Below are positions 57,268 through 64,000 of a stretch of 64,000 nucleotides of DNA, piece after piece. The position numbers were made by a program, and so were the translations under genes. The DNA comes from Valencia hispanica (lineage: Eukaryota; Chordata; Actinopteri; Cyprinodontiformes; Valenciidae): NCBI GenBank assembly GCA_963556495.2, contig OY747712.1, forward strand, positions 54,751,069 to 54,815,068, in the 5' to 3' direction. Numbering within the stretch: the stretch's first letter is position 1; each line of letters opens with the position of its first letter. The notes below the pieces were generated by a model, which saw only the letters and a program-made list of their open reading frames with translations, was not told the origin of the DNA and did not search any database.

Positions 57268-57330
57268 TAGGGTTAGGGGTTAGGGTTAGGGTAACCCCCT
57301 TACCCCTACCCTTACCCTTACCCTAAGATT
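57268..57330. repeat. Telomere-like inverted motif cluster
   Basis: About four TTAGGG/TTAGGGG units are followed at once by CCCCTTACCC, CCCTTACCC units on the same strand, making a head-to-head palindrome of telomere-like sequence. Confidence 0.75.
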
Positions 57331-57439
57331 TAGCAGATAGTTTTTTGATATTTAGCCTACTTTTCTCATATTTAGCACACTTTTATCACATTTACAATCA
57401 AAATGCATCATATGCATCATATACTAAAATCTTTATATT

Positions 57440-57720
57440 TTACAGAATTTTGGCAAATCTAAATTCTAAATGTAAAATTTAAATGTTATATCTAAATCTA
57501 AATGCTAAATTTTAAATCTAAATGTTATATCTATATCTAAATGCTAAATGTTTAATCTAAATGTTATATCTAAATCTAAATGCTAAATGTTAAATCTAAT
57601 TCTAAATGCTAAATCTATATCTAAATCTAAATATTAAATCTAAATGTTATATCTAAATCTAAATGCTAAATTTTAAATCTAAATGTTATATCTAAATCTA
57701 AATGCTAAATGTGTGAGCTA
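57440..57720. repeat. Tandem array of AAATCTAAATGCT / AAATGTTATATCT units
   Basis: Around 280 bp built from 6-, 12- and about 36-bp periods (TCTAAATGCTAAAT, AAATGTTATATCTAAATC). Purely repetitive. Confidence 0.85.
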
Positions 57721-57949
57721 AATGTTTGGAAGATATGCTAATTACCCACACCTCTTGAACGATCCACAGCAAGTGTGGCCACACCCACAACAAGGTTTGA
57801 CCAGTTGCGTTTTCCTTCACTCAGAAAAAGACCGACTGTTTTTCATCGATAACGTAATTTTAGCAACCGTAATTGGACACATCAAGTTATATTTGTAAAC
57901 TGCTTGTTCTAATCCACATGGTCAATTGTTTCTGTAAAAAGATCTGGTA

Positions 57950-58075
57950 GCAAGCAGGCCTCTGAAAGACCGGTGAGGGGCAACATGGCCGCAGGGTCTC
58001 ACCGGGCAGGAGAGATCCCGTCATGACAGGTCTTCAGAGTGCATTTCCCTCGGCATGAAGCCCAGGAATGACGGT
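57950..58075 (+). other. Possible 5' exon with splice donor
   Basis: A GC-rich block (AACATGGCCGCAGGGTCTCA and on) ends ATGACG/GTAAGTT at 58073-58074. It may be a leader exon; downstream exons are not secured. Confidence 0.25.
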
Positions 58076-58139
58076 AAGTTAAGCGGTTTTCCTTATGTAT
58101 TCAGTTGCATGCTTTTGGAAGTGCTCATACACGCGAAAG

Positions 58140-60160
58140 TTAATTTAAGCTAACTAATATGTGTTGCAAAGGCTCCATAATGCAGCTGGGAGGCAGCGCT
58201 GTACTTCAGCCAAATTAAAATGTATTTAATTGGTGGTGGAGTGGCGATCGGGAGTGTCGGGACATTTCCCTGTGGCCTGGCTGCCGAACAGGCCTGCTCG
58301 GCGATTGCAGAAGGTCGGTTCGGGTAGTGCTTCTCATTAGGGCATCTGCCCCGCTGAACATTGGCGTAACAGACGGGATATGCATTGGACATGTTCCCTG
58401 TCACTTTCCGCGTCGGTCCCCTGCATTTTTTTCTACCGTTAAATCCGTGAATATACGGTAATGTATGTGTATATAACCATGTCCAAAACAACTTTTTCTT
58501 GCCATGTTATCTTAAAAGATGTATACTTTTACCTGTTTGTAATCATATTCCATAAAGAACTTTGTGCTGTCAGAAACTGAATTTGAATAAAAGCTTTTAA
58601 AAACATAATTGGAATTTGCCTAATTGGAAATCCAATGTATTACTTTAGAAATGATTATCAATAACTTGAAACAGTTTTCTATTTTGAACATGAATTAGTT
58701 TGTCTTGAAACTGGATTTCATACTTTTTTTGCAAATTAAACTTTTTGTCATGTTTTAGGGATCAAAGAGAAAATCGTGAAATGATCACCTCTTCTTCGGG
58801 GCACAGAATTTAGCCACTGTAGCATGGAGGTAGAATAAATCCAGTAACACACCGTATGCTCACAGTACAGTTTTATTGACACTTAAAACACGTTATCTCA
58901 ATATAGTTACTGTTGTGTTCTGCTATAAAAAACTACAGTTTTGCATTTACACAGTTGCCTGTTTCCCCTCTTCACTTGTTTTGTCTGTTTTGAATACAAT
59001 TTTAGAGAATATGTACCTACAAAGAAAGGTAAAAAACAAATGACATGATTTAAAAAAATTACTGTATGCACATGTGTAATAAAAATATAATTTTTAACTG
59101 CTCAAATTAACATACCTTTCCTAAAGGTTTTTATCTTGCTCTTTTTGTAAACTGATTCTTGATTTCTTCTGTTTCGGACAGGAGGCACCAAAGGGAGGCT
59201 GATGAGAGGAGGGACAGGATGGATTGACTGTTTTCTGTTTAATTTATATTTTGTTGTCACATTTGTTAGTTGTTATGAATAAACTGATTGTAACAACTAG
59301 GGATTATCATTAACACATTTTATCAACTGATTTATTGGTTATAGTTGTTTTGAGCAAATGACCATAAGGCTAACTTGGAACAATTTAAAATAAGCAATGA
59401 ATTAAAATAAATTAAAAATATAACAACAAAACAAGAATTATAGGACATGAAAATATTTACAGAAGGAAAAAGTATAGTTTTTTAAAAATTCTTCCCATTC
59501 AAAATTAACTGAAATGACCCTTTCCTGGACCATTCTTTAAACTTTAATAGAATAAACAGGAAGTCTCTGGCAGTTTTCCTGGATCTGCTGAAGAAAGATA
59601 GGAGATGTGGATGGTCTTTCCTGTTTAACAAGTGGAACATCATACAGGGTGGTATACAGAGAGTGGAGGCAATCAATCATCAGCTGCCATATCACTACGA
59701 TGTATTCAGAGGACAGACGGTCCCACCAGAGCTGACTGATACATCTTGCTCAGGGGCCACAATGTCACCAGCACTGAAGCAGACGTGGAGAAGGCTGCAT
59801 GCTGATATGACCTGCATTGATGTAAAAGGAAAAATGTTAGATTTTACCATTTGGTTTTATTTAAAATTATATACAGTGGGGAAAAAAGGAAGTAAGTATC
59901 AGCCAGCGACTGTGCAAGTTGTCCCACTTAAAAAGATGAGACAGAATGTAAAACAAATTAAAGGAAATCACAATGTATGATTTTTAAAGAATTCATTTGT
60001 ATAATGGTGCAGAAAATAAGTTTTTGTTCAATAACAAAAGTTCCCCTCAACCCTTTGTAATGTAACCCTATCTTGGTTAAGATCGGCCAAACGTTTCCAA
60101 ATAATGCAAAACGCCAAGAGTGAGTTAGGTTGGGCGCGTACGGATGTGTGCAAAATAATA
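58140..60160. other. AT-rich stretch with one weak 3' exon candidate
   Basis: At 59182 an acceptor (TTCTTCTGTTTCGGACAG) precedes a short open end (RHQREADERRDRMD, stop at about 59225) and AATAAA at 59278. A 113-codon minus frame (58150-58491) and a 105-codon plus frame (59663-59980) are not recognised. No gene is called. Confidence 0.3.
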
Positions 60161-60395
60161 GGCAAGGCAAGGCAAGTTTATTTGTATGGCACAATTCATG
60201 TTACAAGACAATTCAAAGTGCTTTACATAAAACATCAAAAGCATTACAGCAGGGTGCAGAAAAAGCAAAAGTACAGGAATAAAAACCATGAATTAAAATG
60301 AGAAAAAAAAATCTTAAAAGAAGCCGTGCAGATTTAAAACTTAGAATAAAAACCTAATCAAAAGCAGCTGAGAACAGGTGGGTCTTTAACCTGGA

Positions 60396-63274
60396 TTAAA
60401 ATAAACTGAGTGTTTCAGCTGATCTGAGGCTTTCTGGGAGTTTGTTCCAGACATGTGGAGCATAGAAGCTGAACGCAGCTTCTCCATGTCTGGTTCTGAC
60501 TCTGGGAATTGATAAAAGAGCGGATCCAGATGACCTGAGGGGTCGAGGAGGTTCATACTGGGTCAGGAGACCACCGATGTATTTTGGTCCTAAACCATTC
60601 TGAGCTTTATAGACCAGCAGAACTTTGAAGTCTATCCTCTGACAGACAGGCAGCCAGTGTAAAGACCTCAGAGCTGGACTGATGTGGTCCACTTTTTTGG
60701 TTTTAGTGAGAACTCGAGCAGCAGAGTTCTGGATGAGCTGCAGTTTCCTAATTGATTTTTTCAGGTAGACCTGTAAAGACGATCTTTTATCTTTGAGATA
60801 TTCTTAAGGTGATAGTAGGCTGATTTTGTGATTCCCTTAATGTGTTTTTCAAAGTTTAGGTCTGAGTCCATCACTATACCCAGATTTCTGACGTGGTTGG
60901 TGGTTTTTAGGTGTATGGACTGAAGCCTTGTGGTGACCTTCAATCTTTTCTGTTTAGCTCCAAAGACAATTACCTCCGTTTTGTTTTTGTTTAACTGCAG
61001 AAAATTGTGGCACATCAAGTCATTAATTTCCTCAATGCATTTGCCAAGAGCCTGTACAGGGCCTTGGTCTTCTGGTGACATTCTAATATATATCTGTGTG
61101 TCATCTGCGTAGCTATGGTAACTTATATTGTTGTTATTTATTACCTGTGCTAGTGGGAGCATATAGATGTTAAACAGAAGAGGTCCCAGGATGGAACCCT
61201 GGGGAACCCCACATGTAATTCTGCTCAGATGTAAAATTACTTATTGACACAAAGTACTTCCTGTTCTCTAAGTACGTTTTGAACCAGTTTAGTACAGTGC
61301 CAGAGAGACCCACCCAGTTCTCCAGTCATTTGAGTAAAATAATGTGGTCAACTGTATCAAATGCAGCACTGAGATCCAGTAAAAGTAACACTGACATTTT
61401 TCCACTGTCAGTATTCAAACGGATGTCATTGATGACTCTGGTCAGAGCAGTCTCAGTGCTGTGTTGCTGTCTAAAACCTGACTGAAAGACGTCATAGCAG
61501 TTGCTTTGTCTTAAGAAGTCATTTAGCTGATGAAAAAGAGCCTTTTCAATTATCTTACTTAAAAATGGAAGATTGGAGATGGGCCTGTAGTTGTTCATTT
61601 GTGTTCTGTCCAGATTGTCTCTTTACAGCAGGGGTTTAATTACAGCTGTTTTCAGGGGCTCTGGGAAAACACCCGACATTAAAGATGAGTTCACAATCTG
61701 TAACAGATCTGACTCTAAGATCTTTGAGACCTTTTTGAAAAAGCCTGTGGGCAGGATGTCTAAGCAGCAAGAGGAGTTTAGTTGATGTAAGATGTCCTCC
61801 AGATCTTTGCTGTTTATGAGATTAAACTGTTTCATGGTGTTTAAATGGATTTTCTGTGGACACTGTACATAACTTGAACCTGCCGTTAATGAACCAACCG
61901 CTTGTCTAATATTTTTGTCTGTGAAGAATTTGGCAAAGTCATTGCAGGCCTTGGTGGAATAGAGTTCAGGTGCTACTGACACAGGAGAGTTTGTTAGCCT
62001 GTCGACAACAGCAAATAATGTGCGAGCACTATGACTATTTCTGGTGATGATGTCAGAAAAATATGACTTCCTTGTATTCCTCAGTTGTAAGTTATAAGAG
62101 TGAAGTTTCTCTTTATAGATGTCATAATGAACCTGAAGTTTTGTTTTTCTCCATCTGCGCTCGGCTTTCCAACACTCCCTTTTTTCATTTCTCACCAGTG
62201 TGGAATTTCTCCATGGAGACTTTTTCCTTCCAGAGATAACCTTCACCTTTGTGGGAGCAATAGTATCCATAACATTTAATATTTTAGCATTAAAGCTGTT
62301 GAAAAGTTCATTGACTGAACCCCCTGACAGGGCAGGTGTTAGAGAGAAGACCTGGTTAAAGATGTCACTAGTGTTTTCAATTATACATCGTTTTGTGATA
62401 ACCTCCGTTAAAACATTTATGTGAACCGAAATTATACTCTCAAAGAAAACAGAATGGTCAGACAAGCCCACATCACGCACATTAATCTTGGAAACGCCCA
62501 GACCCTTCGAGATCAGTAAGTCCAAAACATGACCCTTGTTATGTGTGGGCTCTGTTAAATGCTGAGTCAGCCCAAAGTTGTCCAGAGTGTTACTCAGGTC
62601 CTTTTAGACCCTTTTTTCTGGGGATTGTCAACATGGATGTTAAAATCACCAACAATAATTATACAGTCAAAATCAACACAGATTATAGACAGCAGTTCAC
62701 TAAAATCATCATTAAAGTCAGCACAGTAATTTGGAGGCCGATAAATGTTAACAAACATGGCTCTAGATGAGGCCTTCAGCTGTACAGCAACATATTCAAA
62801 AGAAGGAAAACTTCCAAGAGATAACTGCTTACACTGGAATGATTCATTAAATAAAACAGCAATTCCTCCACCTCTCCTGTTCTGACTGGCCTGGTTGACA
62901 AAACTAAAGTTGGGAGGGGTTGATTCGATAAGAGAAACACTGCTATTCTTATCTAACCAAGTCTCAGTTAAAAACATAAAATCAAGGCCATGCTCAGTGA
63001 TAAGATCATTGATTAAAAATGTCTTCCCTACTATAGACCTGACATTTAATAAGGCCATCTTAACAGGTTTAAGAGTATTATTGTGCCCCTTGTGTTTTGG
63101 GGTGGGCTGTGTACAGCGTATGTTTACATTACTTAAAAACCTTTTAGAATGCAGTGCTCTGTTTTTTGACATAACTACATTCCTTCTGTTACTTATAAGT
63201 ACAGAAATGATCGAACTTTCTAATGAACAGGGTCCCAGCTTGTCCTGGGAAAAGTTTTTACTGCTGATATCCAC
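60396..63274 (-). pseudogene. LINE C ORF2 (endonuclease and RT), frameshifted
   Basis: Endonuclease: MALLNVRSIVGKTF, FLTETWLDKN, IIIVGDFNIHVDNP, then after a break near 62560 MDLLISKGLGVSK and [47 protein letters not shown] and YADDTQIYIRM, then the thumb and LRSLHWLPVCQRIDFKVL. The break between 61326 and 61162 holds the decayed motif [18 protein letters not shown] only across frames. It cannot be translated whole. Confidence 0.87.
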
Positions 63275-63294
63275 GCAGCCTCACCCTTAACACA

Positions 63295-64000
63295 TCATAC
63301 ATCAGACTGTGGAGATTGTACATGGTTACGTGGTGGGGTAGGAGGGGGCCGGGCTTGTTGGCCTACCTTTGATTGTCCTGGTGTGGGGTTTATGGGTAAA
63401 GAAAACAGATTGGTCTGGGGGGTAGATCTGAGCCCAATGTTGACCCGCTCCATTATCTGCTCAGTGAATTTCAGATGTGGGGGAGGGGGAAGAAGGTGGG
63501 CTGTCAGGGGTTTGTAGGGGCGATGGAGGTCCGCTGTCCTGTTCTTTAGGGCTGTTGAGGGCTTTTGGGGCAAATAAAGATCCTTCTTCCTGCTTCTGTT
63601 TGAAGCTTCCCATGAGTGAGGGCAGAAGAAGTTCCTCCCCCTCTGCACTCAGCTTTGTTTGGTCTTCCTTTTGAGATAAGTTTATGTGTATCTCCTTTTT
63701 GGCTCCAAGCACAGAGGGATGACGCAGGAAGTAGAAAATATTGGCGGTAAACAGTCTTACATCTGAGCTGTTCAAAATAAATCCATTTGCCTTAAAAAGA
63801 TGTCTACGCTTCCAAAAAATCTGAAAGTTGTTAATAAATTGCAGTTTGTTGTCAGCACATGCAGATAAAATCCACTTATTTAATGTCAAAAGACGGCTAA
63901 ATCTTTCTTCTCCTCCTCTGATGGGGGGTAAAGGTCCACTGATGAATACTGCTGCATCCAACGAGCTCACGGTGTTCAATAATCCAGCGAAGTCCCGTTT
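63295..64000 (-). pseudogene. LINE C ORF1 C-terminal part (degenerate SGNH domain)
   Basis: From the right edge: AVFISGPLPPIRGGEERFSR, FINNFQIFWKRRHLFKANGF and ILNSSDVRLFTANIFYFL. The Asp-x-x-His block of family A is replaced (NGFILN), as in family B. A frame change near 63470 leads to the C-terminus at 63295. The coiled coil and nucleophile block lie outside the window. Confidence 0.8.

Larger units (their letters stand above)
60161..64000 (-). mobile_element. L2-type LINE, family C, running off the right edge
   Basis: The tail at 60161-60176 is inverted TTGCC; then 3' UTR, ORF2 (60396-63274) and part of ORF1 (63295-64000). It is close to family B in domain order and motifs but clearly diverged. 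Frameshifts are spread throughout. Confidence 0.9.

Noticed and set aside
58150..58491. 113-codon minus frame as a gene
   Set aside because: No motif, no splice or poly(A) context on that strand, AT-rich surroundings.

Overview
This is teleost genomic DNA, probably from a spiny-rayed (percomorph) fish. It is dominated by transposable elements in several nested layers. The fish assignment rests on L2-type LINEs whose 3' tails are TTGCC, TTGA or TGAATTGAA repeats, on a Ty3/gypsy solo LTR, hAT and tyrosine-recombinase elements of kinds common in fish, and on an endogenous retrovirus with an envelope like those of fish ERVs. The species cannot be named from the sequence.

The only host gene I can name confidently is the first coding exon of the orphan nuclear receptor nr2f6 (COUP-TF family) on the minus strand at 7966-8234. 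It ends in a clean GT splice donor between the two zinc fingers. No later nr2f6 exon lies at lower coordinates, so positions 1-7965 are the start of a long, transposon-filled first intron, and 8235-9130 holds the 5' UTR and promoter side. A second exon-like piece (5777-6150, plus strand) has a splice acceptor but carries a frameshift.

Layout: 1-1345, tail of an L2 LINE (family B). 1346-4408, a decayed hAT-type element with long internal inverted repeats and a captured fragment. 4440-7800, simple repeats, a hairpin MITE, the broken exon, a deleted LINE and LINE tails. 7966-9130, nr2f6 5' end. 9130-15600, mostly non-coding with MITEs and LINE 3' UTR pieces. 15640-25372, LINE family A copy 1, split by a nearly intact LINE family B (18095-22755). 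25373-37110, a G-rich unclassified repeat split by an 8.9-kb provirus (26806-35705, minus strand, 4-bp target duplication GCTG). 37110-42000, a truncated LTR and LINE A copy 2 (minus), itself interrupted by a LINE B fragment. 41970-44600, a degenerate hAT transposon. 44741-45508, a gypsy-type solo LTR with 5-bp duplication GTTAG. 45680-49224, a Ty3/gypsy body. 49225-50635, a tyrosine-recombinase (DIRS/Ngaro-like) remnant with direct repeats. 51286-56920, a second LTR pair (4-bp duplication GGTT) with non-coding interior and a LINE D insertion. 57170-60160, telomere-like and tandem repeats and weak exon candidates. 60161-64000, LINE family C (minus), running off the window.

The most notable points are: a full-length 642-residue env in a provirus whose gag, protease and integrase core are gone; L2 ORF1 esterase domains that keep the catalytic motifs in family A but have lost them in B and C; repeated insertion of family B into family A; and target-site duplications that date the order of events. 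I found no CRISPR array, rRNA or tRNA gene, and no clearly new multi-gene system.
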